Origin: Chrysaora quinquecirrha
Taxonomy: Eukaryota; Cnidaria; Scyphozoa; Semaeostomeae; Pelagiidae
Length of the DNA: 64,000 bases
Reading direction: 5' to 3'
Assembly: GCA_014526335.1 (NCBI GenBank)
Contig: JACTAT010000050.1
Coordinates: 1,197,348 to 1,261,347 of the forward strand
Below the pieces are notes generated by a model. That model was not told where the DNA came from, made no database searches, and saw only the letters and a list, made by a program, of their open reading frames with translations. Shown piece after piece: positions 33,901 to 44,417 of this stretch. Positions within the stretch are counted from its first letter, which is position 1. Each line of letters opens with the position of its first letter. The position numbers and the translations under genes are program-made.

Positions 33901-34435
33901 GTCAGCTTGCATTGTACTGTACGGTAGGTATAGCTCTGTATTGTTCGTAGCCTAGTGTTTTCCTACACTTGTTTTGCTTAGCCAGGCATCACTGAATTAA
34001 AAAAGTCTTGGGAATAATGCTAGCAACTGGAACAACGGGATGGGACCCGTGTGGGAGTGAAAGTTTACATGATTCGTGCATTTATTATATTGGCCTAAGC
34101 TTTGGAAAAGGATGAAGGTTTGCTAGCTGATCGGCGCGAGAACAAAATCAAGCTTTTCAAATGAAGCACTTGTGAAGAAATACCCTAACCAGAAATAAAT
34201 TTCGTGTTAAAGTTCACCTTTACGAGCAATCGAAGGTAGACATCTTGGGAGACTGGCTCCTTTCGTTGCTTCTTCTTCTCGAAGCGATGATCAATATCGA
34301 TACCCTAAAATAAATAGGCCAATTAATAATCAAGGAATTAAGCTTTAAATATAAGGTTTCAGATAATTTTAAGTTGAGAAGATGAACATAATAACAAATG
34401 ATTAGATCGCAAAGCTTTTTTCAGTATCTTACCAT
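30967..34435 (-). CDS. RPL18: Ribosomal protein L18 (eL18), 7 exons
   Basis: This gene encodes a structural protein of the cytosolic 60S subunit. Minus-strand coding exons are 34433-34435 (ATG only), 34218-34304, 32922-33029, 32348-32446, 31979-32102, 31498-31567 and 30967-31042. All phases fit; the CDS is 567 nt and the product 188 aa, the same length as human RPL18. Blocks are [82 protein letters not shown] and [17 protein letters not shown]. The exon 3 acceptor is the TCTTAG before CTTTACAG, which restores LYRFLARRT. Intron 1 follows the start codon directly. A 5'-TOP-like pyrimidine tract lies upstream, as expected for a growth-regulated ribosomal protein mRNA. Very secure. Confidence 0.96.
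33395..33756. mobile_element. MITE related to the copy at 9712 (RPL18 intron 2)
   Basis: Left GGGCTGTATGTTTACATGAA and right CCTCCCTGTAAACAGGCCCT with GGCTGGCTTG/CCAGCTTGGC motifs inside. More diverged than the copy at 9712-10023. Confidence 0.65.
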
Positions 34436-34449
34436 TTTGGTGTATCAGT

Positions 34450-34457
34450 GAAGAGAG
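34450..34457 (-). promoter_or_regulatory. Candidate 5'-TOP pyrimidine tract of RPL18
   Basis: On the minus strand, CTCTCTTC lies 14 nt before the RPL18 start codon, where a short 5' UTR would begin. Ribosomal protein mRNAs typically start with C plus a pyrimidine run that confers TOR-dependent translation. The transcription start itself cannot be seen from sequence. Confidence 0.4.
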
Positions 34458-34674
34458 CCTAAATTAAAAAGATCGCGTGCATCAAAGGGCCTAGGCTCTA
34501 GCGAGCCTCTCATTTATTGTAGCCTCGGCCTAGGCTTATTACACTAGTCTCATGTAGACTTATTACATTCGTCGTAGTCTACGCTCCTCCACACTCCACA
34601 ACCCCCCTCCAATTACAGTAAAACACGAAAGAAATATGTAACAAAGATACATTATATATTTACAAAGTTCAAAC

Positions 34675-35205
34675 TCAACAGTACTTAAATTCAAATTCAG
34701 TCCCCTTGAAACACTCTTCAATAGCTGCATCCATTCTTTTGTTCATTTCTTCTGTAAAATAATTCTTCCAATCACCAACTTCACCTTTTCGGAAGAAACC
34801 ATCATCTTCTTTCGCATTTTCAGAGTACGCGAGCATGCCCTTTATCGCTGGTTCCGTACTTTCCTTCGTACTCTTAAAACTCAAATGATCCTTCAAAGCT
34901 TTGACTTGCTCACCATTGAGATCTTTCCCCAGAAGCTTGGCTACTTTTCTAATGCATCCTTCTAGATCCTTCTTCATCTCTTCAAAATGCAGCAAACATA
35001 GGTTAGGATTGTCTCTCCTTTTCCATGCCTCCAACATATGATCCAGATGCGGACAAAACAAAAGCTGATTATTCATGAATAGGTGGAAGTATTCTTCAAA
35101 ATCACCAATGAACCCATGATGTTTGAACAGTTTGACGTGGTTGTAACACGAGAGAAAACTGTCGTCATAATTGGCTACCGCTTCTAAACTATTCAAGCCT
35201 ATTCT
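34675..35205 (-). pseudogene. Sulfotransferase 3' fragment (SULT copy 1)
   Basis: This is the C-terminal half of a cytosolic sulfotransferase, intronless. It runs from a degraded version of the 3'-phosphate-binding region (NHVKLFKHHGFIGDFEEYF) to the C-terminal RKGEVGDWKNYFTEEMNKRM and ends EFEFKYC. The first half is missing, including the PAPS 5'-phosphosulfate loop and the catalytic KSHLPY motif. It therefore cannot bind PAPS and is a truncated copy. It marks the left edge of the SULT cluster. Confidence 0.8.
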
Positions 35206-36126
35206 AAACAACTCTAAATTATTCCAAGTAACAGGGAAAATCTCAACCTCAAGGTAAATAAATAGACACTAAATGATAAAAGAGAAGGCAGAGAAGACAA
35301 CCAAAAAGGAAAACAATAAACAAGACACTAGACACACAAACATAAGCAATGGCAGCAAAAAATATTGATCCAAGTCTTTGTTTGGTATACGCGACGTTTC
35401 TTTTTTATTTTATATATATTTATATCTTCACCGCGTAAGATCCGCGCAAGAACCTCTTGTTACATGCTGAAGCCAATACCAGTTAAGACCAGTTGAGACC
35501 AGTTTAAGTGGTCTTTTCTTTCTTCAATTTTATGGTCATTTTTGAAAGGTCTTTCGTATTAACGCCTGAGGGGTCTTGTGGTCTTACGGTCTTGTTTTTA
35601 CGGTATGTCGTAACAAAACAAATAAATTCTTTGTGAAAAGTGGATAAACAGGCCTACCATTTTTTAGCCAATTTGTTTTTGAAGATAAAGAATATGATTG
35701 ACTGTAAATGAAATTTTAGGTATAATCATTTATGTTATAAAATCAATTTTTCTGCTGAAGCCAGCTGCCAGCTGGTAGGATTGGCTCTTTTGTCACTAAG
35801 CAAAAAGCAAATTGAAGTTATAGCTAAAGACATCAAGTTTCTTTTCACTCCAAAATACGCCATGGTTCATTTCATTATTCCCCAATTTCAACACTTTTTC
35901 TCCCTTTGTCAATGTCGACAACTTTTGATCTGCCATCGTCAAGTCATGTCATTGCTGCAAGTTGCGCAATGTGGGGTGTCAAACATTCGTCAATTTTGTA
36001 GACCCTGATTGGCTGCAGAAACAAAGCGATTTTACAGAAATCTTTCCCTGGACATTCACCATTCCAATTTCTTCGGGACAGACAAGGGTGTGACTGTCTG
36101 TTGCCTTGCAAAAACTTGGAAAAGCC
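35206..36126. other. Spacer between SULT copies 1 and 2
   Basis: About 920 bp of A+T-rich DNA with a few short repeats of AAGACCAGTT type near 35480-35510. It presumably contains the promoter of SULT copy 2. No other gene was seen. Confidence 0.4.
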
Positions 36127-37107
36127 ATGTCTGGTATCCAAACTGTACCCTTGTACGAGAGTGACTCTGACAACGAGAAACGGAAGCAGCTTTATTCAGA
36201 AGATGCAGCACCGTCCTTTGTCAAGACTATCCCAGGTAATTTGGTGATGCCGTCTGTATATGAAAAGTACAAAGAACAGATCTACAATTTGGCAGTTAGG
36301 CCCGATGATATCTATGTTCTGACCTGGGCAAAGAATGGAACAACCTGGACACAGCAAATGGTTTGGTCCATCATGAATGCTGAAAGCTCGGAAAAGAAAA
36401 TAAACGGCATGGCTAAGGTTCCATTTCTGGAATTGGGAATTATTTCGGATCACATGGAAAAGAAAAGACCAGGAGCAACGATGGAGGAGACATTTGCAAT
36501 AATTGAAGACATGCCTTCCCCACGCATTATCAAATCCCATTTGCCATACTTCGCGTTGCCTCCAAATATTCTTGACCAGTGCAAAGTTGTGACATGTTTA
36601 AGGAACCCCAAGGATACCGTTGTTTCATTTTATCACCATGAAAAATTGTTAAAAGCACACAGCTATATTGGTGATTTTGATAGTTATTTTGATTTGTTCA
36701 TGAAAGATGAAGTGTTGTGTGCCCCATACTGGGACTACACCCTTGACGCGTGGAAAAGAAGAGACCATCCTAATCTCTGTTTGCTGTTTTTCGAAGACAT
36801 GAAAAAAGATTTAGAAGGGTGTATCAGAAAAGTTGCAAAATTTCTGGGGAAAGATGTCACCGATGAGCAAGTAAAGATGCTAATTGAAAACCTCACCTTC
36901 AAGAATATGAAACAAAACGCGTCTGAAATGGAACAGCAAATGCAGAGAGTTGCCTCCACTCAAGGCGGTTCAGATGACCGAAGTTTCTTCCGAAAAGGTG
37001 AAGTTGGTGATTGGAAGAATTATTTAACAGAAGAAATGAATAAAAGAATGGATGCAGCCATTGAAAAGCACTTCAAAGGAACGGGACTTGAATTTAGATA
37101 CGAATAA
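36127..37107 (+). CDS. Cytosolic sulfotransferase (SULT copy 2)
   Basis: This is a 326-aa intronless PAPS-dependent sulfotransferase, expected to transfer sulfonate from PAPS to a hydroxyl or amine of a small molecule in the cytosol. Residues about 64-76 form the phosphosulfate loop TWAKNGTTWTQQM, 135-140 the catalytic KSHLPY, 158-170 the 3'-phosphate site RNPKDTVVSFYHH, and about 289-300 RKGEVGDWKNYL. The start Met gives MSGIQTVPLYES, matching the MSGI start of the other copies; an in-frame Met at 36106 is less likely. It is the most diverged of the intact copies. Substrate cannot be predicted. Neighbour SULT copy 3 lies on the same strand 1.2 kb downstream. Confidence 0.93.
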   Translation: MSGIQTVPLYESDSDNEKRKQLYSEDAAPSFVKTIPGNLVMPSVYEKYKEQIYNLAVRPDDIYVLTWAKNGTTWTQQMVWSIMNAESSEKKINGMAKVPFLELGIISDHMEKKRPGATMEETFAIIEDMPSPRIIKSHLPYFALPPNILDQCKVVTCLRNPKDTVVSFYHHEKLLKAHSYIGDFDSYFDLFMKDEVLCAPYWDYTLDAWKRRDHPNLCLLFFEDMKKDLEGCIRKVAKFLGKDVTDEQVKMLIENLTFKNMKQNASEMEQQMQRVASTQGGSDDRSFFRKGEVGDWKNYLTEEMNKRMDAAIEKHFKGTGLEFRYE

Positions 37108-37351
37108 AATGATCGACTTTGTTTGATGTTATGATTGATATTATCATGCGCTATAGGCGAATGAAAAACTTCAATTTAGGTCTCGAAATGATGAAACCAA
37201 TATGATGAATTTATTATTTAGAATTAGCTTTATATCTTAATTTTATATTTTAAAAAGAAATAATTGGCTCTTCATTTTACAAAACGACATACAATGCAAG
37301 ATTTCAAAAACTGACCTTCCACCGTTGACCTTCCACGACCTCGGAAAAGTC

Positions 37352-37530
37352 AAAGGCTATCTTGAAAACATGGAATGTGGAAAAGTGGAATGGAATGTTT
37401 GAATATTGGAATGGAATATTGGAATGTCCAAAACTCGTAAATTCGAACATAATTTTTGGATTCAAGGCTGTCTCGAGAAAATTCGACATTCCAGTATTCC
37501 AATATTCCACATTCCAAGTTTTCAAGATAG
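37352..37530. mobile_element. Short hairpin MITE with GGAAT-rich arms
   Basis: Arms GGCTATCTTGAAAAC and GTTTTCAAGATAGCC bound about 175 bp in which TGGAATATTGGAATG-type repeats pair with CATTCCAATATTCCA. Almost the whole segment can fold into one hairpin. It lies in the spacer between SULT copies 2 and 3; the remainder of that spacer (37531-38350) shows nothing recognisable. Confidence 0.6.
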
Positions 37531-38350
37531 CCAAAAGTCAAAAGATATTTCGAGCAATCTTGGACCTTGGCAAGACGATCAAGTCTCACAAATGTTTGAC
37601 ATTTGCTTATCAATTACGTCAGGTTTGAAAGTTTGGGTCATCTCGCAATTGCTAGACAGCCGCTAGACAATTCCCAGACAATATAACTACAAAATTCATA
37701 TTGTGAAATTTTTGAAACGCTGGATACTTGTTTTGCCTTTCACAAGCAAAGGGGGGCATGAGCCTCTCCCGGCATCCCCATGCCATGACGAACGTTCCTA
37801 GACGTTTATCTCCGTTCTTTGACGTTCTCCCAATATTCCCATCCACGATTGTCACGAAGTTCCCCGTCGTTCCTCGACGTTTCCAAGGCGTTGCGACGCC
37901 GCTCCAGGTTCCTATACGTTTGTTCGAATTTTCTTAACTAGCTCACTATCGAGCATTATTTATAGCACCAAGAAAACAAGAAAATTCACTCGAAATCAAT
38001 TTTTCAACATATTTCATACGAACTCAAGATAACATTTACAACAACTAACCTCGCAACTAAAAAGCAACCATATTTGCACAAACAAGTTATTAAGACAATA
38101 GATGAAATAAGCCAATCAGATTACAGTCATGGTCATTAATCACACATCAAACACAGTAAGGAACTTCATCACTCACGAAGTGCCAACGCGTCATAGAATA
38201 TTGTGCGGCAAACAAAAGCAGACAAAAACGAAATTTGAATAGAAAAACAAACAAGATGCGACGCGCGCAACTGCGCCACGCGAAACTTATCCAACAAAGT
38301 TCGTTCCACACTTACGTCAATAGTCCAGTTAAATTCAACAAGCCTTAAAC

Positions 38351-39337
38351 ATGTCTGGAATAAAAATACTGCCTTTAAGTAAAACTGAAAACGACCAGCT
38401 TAGGAGCCTATTCATTTCCGTCAGGGATCTTGGTCAGTCTTTTATTAGGACTAGCCCTGGGAATTGCATATTGCCAGCTTCTTATGGGAAGTACAAAGAA
38501 CAGATTTTCAACTTGGAAATTAGGCCTGATGATACGTTTATTCTGGCGTGGGCAAAAAGCGGATCAACATGGACACAAGAGATGGTTTGGTGCATCCAGA
38601 ATAACTGTGATTTTGAAACCGCAAGGAAGCAGTCGGTGAACAAAAGAGTTGAGTTCCTTGATGACGGTCTTATCCTTGATTTCGAGTCTCCGAAACAACC
38701 CGGCATGTCCTTCGAGGATACCATCAGCAGACTCGATTCCGCAGCGTCTCCGAGAGTTATCAAATCCCACCTTTCTTATGGTTTGCTACCAACAGACCTA
38801 ATTGACCGATGCAAAGTGGTAACATGCATGAGAAATCCGAAAGATACAGTTGTCTCGTATTATCATCATGATAGACTGTTTAAATGTTGCAAGTACATTG
38901 GTGATTTTGAAGCATACTTTAACTTGTTCATGGAAAACCAGCTTTTGTATTGTCCGTATTGGGACTACACTCTAGAGGCATGGAGCAGAAGAGACCACCC
39001 TAATCTATGTTTGCTGTTTTATGAAGACCTGAAGAAGGATCTAGATGGTTGCATCAGAAAAGTAGTCAAGTTTCTTGGGAAAGATCTCACTGATGAGCAA
39101 GTCGAAGGTTTAAAAAATCATTTGAGTTTTAAAAGTATGAAGGAAAGTGCTTCAGTACATGAAAAAGCAAGGAAAGAGATCGATTTTTGTGAAAATGCCA
39201 GAGAAGATGACAGCTTCTTCCGCAAAGGCGAAGTTAGTGATTGGAAGAATTATTTCACAGAAGAAATGAATAAAAAAATGGATGAAGCGATTGAAAAGAA
39301 TTTCAAGGGGACTGGACTTGAGTTTAGATACGAATAA
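38351..39337 (+). CDS. Cytosolic sulfotransferase (SULT copy 3)
   Basis: This is a 328-aa intronless sulfotransferase. Motifs in order are the phosphosulfate loop AWAKSGSTWTQEM (about residues 65-77), the catalytic KSHLSYGLLP (Pro of the usual HLP replaced by Ser), RNPKDTVVSYYHHD and RKGEVSDWKNYFTEEM, where the usual Gly of RKGxxGDW is Ser. Those substitutions lie in conserved motifs, so activity or substrate choice may differ from the sister copies. The start MSGIKILPLSKTEN matches copies 4-6 closely. It lies 1.2 kb after copy 2 and converges on the broken copy 4. Confidence 0.92.
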   Translation: MSGIKILPLSKTENDQLRSLFISVRDLGQSFIRTSPGNCILPASYGKYKEQIFNLEIRPDDTFILAWAKSGSTWTQEMVWCIQNNCDFETARKQSVNKRVEFLDDGLILDFESPKQPGMSFEDTISRLDSAASPRVIKSHLSYGLLPTDLIDRCKVVTCMRNPKDTVVSYYHHDRLFKCCKYIGDFEAYFNLFMENQLLYCPYWDYTLEAWSRRDHPNLCLLFYEDLKKDLDGCIRKVVKFLGKDLTDEQVEGLKNHLSFKSMKESASVHEKARKEIDFCENAREDDSFFRKGEVSDWKNYFTEEMNKKMDEAIEKNFKGTGLEFRYE

Positions 39338-40555
39338 AATGATTAGCCTGCGTCGGCAGACGTAAGATTGCACCACTCCTGTAGTCCTGTTTCACATTTG
39401 CGCACGCAGGATAAAAATGATTGATTCTGTTGTTGATGTTTTGCTGCGTTACTATAAGCTGATTAAAACGTTTCTGTTTTATGCTACAACATCCTCCTAT
39501 CTACTCTTTGGAGCCTTAAAAGTCCCATCCTACACAGGACATCGTATGGTCATCGTTGTTTATCCAAACGAATATGTGCTAGTAGAGCTAGCGTATTTCT
39601 TTAAATGAGAATTCGGTTCCATGATTATTTCCAAGAGTTGCTTTCCCTTAACACTTATTTTAAATAAGCAGCCGGTTAACGAGTAGGCTTGGGATCATAA
39701 AATGTTGAGTAACTTGATGGCTCAGCCAAGAAGCTGTAAGCAACTCAGTAAAGGAATCTAATAAAGAAGAGGTTCTATTTTCCGCGCGGTCGGAAAGCTA
39801 GCGAAATGGTAAGAAAACGTTTCGCCGGGTAATTTTCTACTGAAGAGTAAGGCCTGTTTCACACGTTGTACTGTGCCGCGCGGTACTGAGTAAATTTTAA
39901 AGTTCGGCAAGGCGGGACTCGTATGAAACCATGAAACCCAATTCACACACGAGTCGACTGAATCGTACCATATGGCACAGGCCTCTTGTACAGGTCGACA
40001 CTGAGGGACGTATGCAGCATCACTCCGCGCGGTACCGATCTACCAAATGTGTACGGAATTGTGAAATTCAGCGGTTTTCTTTCAAAATATAGTTGGGGAA
40101 GCCCGGGTTGGGTGAAAAGATGTTAATTGAAAACAATCACATGTTTTAAAAGTTTTTTGTGTGGTAAAGCGCGACTAGAAGAATGCCTCATGAAACCGAT
40201 GCGTACCGAGTCGAACCATAATCGAACTGAATTTCTGTTCGTTCGGCAAGGCACGGCTTGACTAGGACTCGATACACAAGTCGTTTTTAATTTGGCTATT
40301 GAGTTGAATTGCTGGACCCCAAAACAAACCCTTGTTTTGGCGTACACAATTCAACTCAATAGCAAAATTACAAACGACTTGTGTAGCGAGTGTAGGCTCG
40401 ATGTATGAAAAGGTCTAACAATGTCTTAAAATTTTCGTAACAGATTAATTAAAGTTGCTGCAGAAATTGTGCGAAATCTCTCATATGAAACGAGTAATAA
40501 ATTCTATTTCTATTTCCAGAGAAAGTAAGCACCCTGCTAAAAAAGTCCAGCCAAA
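39338..40555. other. Spacer between SULT copies 3 and 4, with a MITE-like repeat
   Basis: Positions about 39850-40410 hold a repeat starting GGCCTGTTTCACACGTTG with GTACCGCGCGG and TCGTACCATACGGCA motifs, and a short palindrome around 40290-40380 (AAACGACTTGTGTA/ACACAAGTCGTTT). Diverged relatives lie upstream of copies 4 and 5 (about 41840-42200 and 43930-44300). No gene was seen. Confidence 0.45.
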
Positions 40556-41540
40556 TTAACAAAACCTAAACTCAAGTCCAGTTCCTTTGAAATGCTTTTC
40601 GATAGCTTCATCCATTCTTTTACTCATTTCTTCTGTGAAATAATTCTTCCAATCACCAACTTCGCCTTTTCGGAAGAAGCCATCATCTTCTTTCGCGTCT
40701 TCCGAAATTACGAACTTTTTTCTCGCATTTTCATGTTCTTCCGCGCTTTCTTTCATATTCTTAAAACCCAAATGATTTTTAAACCTTCGACTTGCTCATC
40801 AGTGAGGTCTTTCTCAAGAAACTTGGCTACTTTTCTAATGCACCCTTCTAGATCCTTCTTCATATCTTCATAAAACAGCAAACAGAGATTAGGATGGTCT
40901 CTTCTTTCCATGCCTCCAAAATGTAATCCCAATACGGACAATACAAAATCTTATTTTCCATGAATAAATCAAAGTATGCTTCAAAATCACCAATGTAATC
41001 ATGAAACTTAAAAAGTTTTTCATGGTGATAAAATGAAACAACTGTATCTTTAGGGTTTCTGAGGCATGTTACAACTTTACACTGGTCGAGCAGGTCTGGT
41101 GGTAGCAAACTATAAGGAAGATGCGATCTAATGACCCTTGGTGACGCGGCGGCATCGATTCTGCCAACGACTTCCTCGAATGACGTCCCTGGAACTGTTG
41201 GGGTCATAAAATCAAGGAGAACCCCAAACTCTATGAACCCCACCCTTTGCATTCTGAATTCCTTTCTGGCGGTTTCAAAATCGCAATTGTTCTGGATGCA
41301 CCAAACCATCTCTTGTGTCCACGTTGATCCATTCTTCGTCCACGAAAGGAGAAACGTGTCATTGGGCCTAATTTTGAAGTTGTAAATCTGTTCTTTGTAT
41401 TTTTTGTACGAAGCTGGCAAGACACAGTTCCCAGGACTGCTTCTGATATAAGACAGACCATGGTCCCTGAAAGATCTGTAGACTTTGCTTAGTTGTTCAT
41501 GTTCAGCAGTACTAAACGGCGAGGTCTTTATTCCAGACAT
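40556..41540 (-). pseudogene. Sulfotransferase pseudogene (SULT copy 4), two frameshifts
   Basis: This is a full-length intronless SULT sequence starting MSGIKTSPFSTAEH. All motifs are present (SWTKNGSTWTQEM, RSHLPYSLLP, RNPKDTVVSFYHH, RKGEVGDWKNYF). The reading frame breaks twice. In EAWK-RRDHPNLC one base is lost near 40913 (copies 5 and 6 have one more T in the TTCTTTTCC run), and another is lost near 40778 in the segment before GFKNMKES. The three pieces lie in three frames. Otherwise it is about as conserved as its intact neighbours, so inactivation looks recent. A sequencing or assembly error cannot be excluded without reads. Confidence 0.85.
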
Positions 41541-42713
41541 GTTTGCAGTCGACCTGCAGGCAAGACATGCCTTGCTTTCAGGAAAAAAAAAATTTGTTGT
41601 TGAGTCGACAAGGTCACACATTGTGCCAGATATTGTTAATCAGTAAACAAACCCTTTTGTCTTTCATCGTACCATGTGACAAGAGCCGAAAAAATGTAAA
41701 AGAAAGTGGAAATAAGACCCTTGGACCTACAAGACTGGACCGAAAGAAACCGGACCCTTGGGAAACATGAGTAAAATGGAAAATTTAAATTCCTTTTGGT
41801 TTACGAATTCCCTTTCATGCACTAAAAACAAAGATGATTGAATAGGCCTGTTTCTACGTCCTGCGGGATAGGGTGAATTTCGAATGATTTCAGCTTGTTC
41901 AGTCCGTGCGGCACCATAAGTGACTCGTGCGTACGAAACCAAATGGACATGCGAAGGGACTGCATCGTACCATACGGCAAAGGCCTCTCCCGTCTAGGTC
42001 GCCCTAGAGCGACGTATGAAGCGAAAAGCGCAAAAAGCAGTCGCAACGCGACATAGGTTTCTCCCAAATGCGTTTGTGAAATTTTTTTGCGACACGGCGC
42101 AGCTAGAAAAATGCATTAAAACACAGAGGCTTACCGAGTCGAAACACAGTCGAACTAAATAGCTGTTGGTATGGCACGGAAAGACACGAGGTATTGTTTG
42201 AGGTTTTATGTGGTCCTTAGCGAGGAGCAGGCAGTTCATTCATTGGAAATCTCTTTGCTACATCTTTGCTGAAAATCCTTTTGTTTTCATAAAAATCCCT
42301 TGGAAATCCTTGTGTTTGAACGGAAATCTCGTACGCTCTTCTAAAGAATATAATGCCTCCCGGTCCTAATTAGGACGGTAGTTAGGCACCTTTATGTAGG
42401 CACCTTTTGTAATTATTTTAATAGTTAAGTTTAGTTAAGTTTAGTAGTTTGATTATTGTAGAAGATTTTTTAGGAGTTAAGTTGTAATACTTTATTCTTC
42501 ATTAATGTTCTGTTTTGTTGTAAACGCACCAGACTTGATAATCTTTGCTTTTTCTTCGGCGTATGAAATCGTATTTAGTTTGTTTTAGTCAAAATCATCA
42601 TATGTAGATAGTAGATGTTATATAGCATAACACAGAATTTTTTTCATCCGCTAATAGCTATTACTGCTAACAGTTAGCGCATCGAAGTATCAAAACATCA
42701 ACCGTCGATCATT

Positions 42714-43700
42714 TTATTCGTATCTAAATTCAAGTCCAGTACCCTTAAACTTCTTTTCTATCGCTTCGCCCATTCTTTTATTCATTTCTTCTGTGAAATA
42801 ATTCTTCCAATCACCAACTTCGCCTTTTCGGAAGAAGCCATCATCTTCTTTCGCATCTTCCGAAATAAAAAACTTTTTACTGGCATTGTCATGTTCATCC
42901 GCGCTTTCTTTCATATTCTTAAAACTCAAATGATTCTTCAAAGCTTCGACTTGCTCATCAGTGAGATCTTTCTCAAGAAACTTGGCTACTTTTCTAATGC
43001 ACCCTTCTAGATCCTTCTTCATATCTTCATAAAACAGCAAACATAGATTAGGATGGTCTCTTCTTTTCCATGCCTCCAAAATGTAATCCCAATACGGACA
43101 ATACAAAATCTTATTTTCCATGAACAATTCAAAGTATGCTTCAAAATCACCAACGTACCCATGATGTTTGAACAACTTATCATGGTGGTAATATGAAACA
43201 ACTGTATCTTTTGGGTTTCTGAAGCATGTTACAACTTTGCACTGGTCGAGCATGTCTGCTGGTAGCAAACAATAAGGAAGATGCGACTTGATAACTCTTG
43301 GAGACGCCGAGGCCTCGATTCTACCAACGACCTCCTCGAAAGACATTCCTGGGATTTTTGGTGACATGAAATCAAGGATAATCCCGGACTCCATGAACCC
43401 AACTCTTTGCATTGTAAATTGTTGATTGGCTGTTTCGATGTCGCAATTATTCTGTATGCACCAAACCATCTCTTGCGTCCATGTTGTTCCGTTTTTTGCC
43501 CATGTCAGGACAAATGTATCATCAGGCCTTAGCTTGAAGTCGTAAATCTGTTCTTTGTACTTCCCATAAGAAGCTGGCAAGACGCAGTTACCAGGACTGG
43601 CTCTTACATAAGACTGGCCAAGATCTCTTACAGATGTGTAGAGTTTACTTAGCTGTTCATTTTCAGCGTCACTTAAAGGCAAGATTTTGATTCCAGACAT
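42714..43700 (-). CDS. Cytosolic sulfotransferase (SULT copy 5)
   Basis: This is a 328-aa intronless sulfotransferase. Motifs are TWAKNGTTWTQEM (phosphosulfate loop, about residues 65-77), KSHLPYCLLP (catalytic His), CFRNPKDTVVSYYHHDK and RKGEVGDWKNYFTEEMNKRM. The start MSGIKILPLSDAEN is chosen by alignment with copies 3 and 6; an in-frame Met at 43727 would add MDAAVLGNK. Its upstream region, with the strings GACCCTTGGACCTACAAGAC and GAAACCGGACCCTT, is duplicated upstream of copy 4. Copies 4-6 therefore form head-to-tail tandem units on the minus strand. It is closest in sequence to the N-terminally damaged copy 7. Confidence 0.94.
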   Translation of the reverse strand: MSGIKILPLSDAENEQLSKLYTSVRDLGQSYVRASPGNCVLPASYGKYKEQIYDFKLRPDDTFVLTWAKNGTTWTQEMVWCIQNNCDIETANQQFTMQRVGFMESGIILDFMSPKIPGMSFEEVVGRIEASASPRVIKSHLPYCLLPADMLDQCKVVTCFRNPKDTVVSYYHHDKLFKHHGYVGDFEAYFELFMENKILYCPYWDYILEAWKRRDHPNLCLLFYEDMKKDLEGCIRKVAKFLEKDLTDEQVEALKNHLSFKNMKESADEHDNASKKFFISEDAKEDDGFFRKGEVGDWKNYFTEEMNKRMGEAIEKKFKGTGLEFRYE

Positions 43701-44417
43701 TTTGTTTCCAAGCACTGCAGCATCCATTCGTTCCTCCTTAAACCAGTAAAAAAGCCCTATTGTCTTTCATAGCATGTGACAGGAGCCGAAAATTGTGAAA
43801 ACGTGGAAATAAGACCCTTGGACCTACAAGACTGGACGGCAAGAAACCGGACCCTTAGGAAACAGGAGTAAAAACGGAAAAGTTAAATTCAATTTTGTTT
43901 ACGAATTCCCTTTTGTACATTGCAAACGAAGGTGATTGATTAGGCCTAAGCGTCCTGACAGAAGAGGTGAATTTTGAATGATTTATGCTTGTTCGGCGTG
44001 GCACAACCCAGACTTGTACGTACAAAACAAAATGGACATTCGGTTGGACTGCATCGTACCATACGGCAAATGGCTCTCGTCTAGGTCGACCTAGAGCGAC
44101 GTATGAAACCAGAAGTAGTCGCAACGCGGCATAGGTTTCTCCCAAATGCGTATAGAAGTATGGAATATTTTGTGACACGGCGCAGCTAGATATATGCCTT
44201 AAAAAAACAGAGGCATACTGAGTGGAAACACAGTCGAACTAAATAGCTGTTGGTAGGGCTCCGAACGACGCGAAATATGGTTTGAGGTTTTATGTGGTCC
44301 TATGCGTGGACCTAAGTAGGACGGAAGCTAAGCACCTATATGTAGATAGCAGGATTCTGTAGCATAAAACAGAAATGTTTTCATTGCATAAAAACATCAA
44401 CAACAGAGTCAATCATT

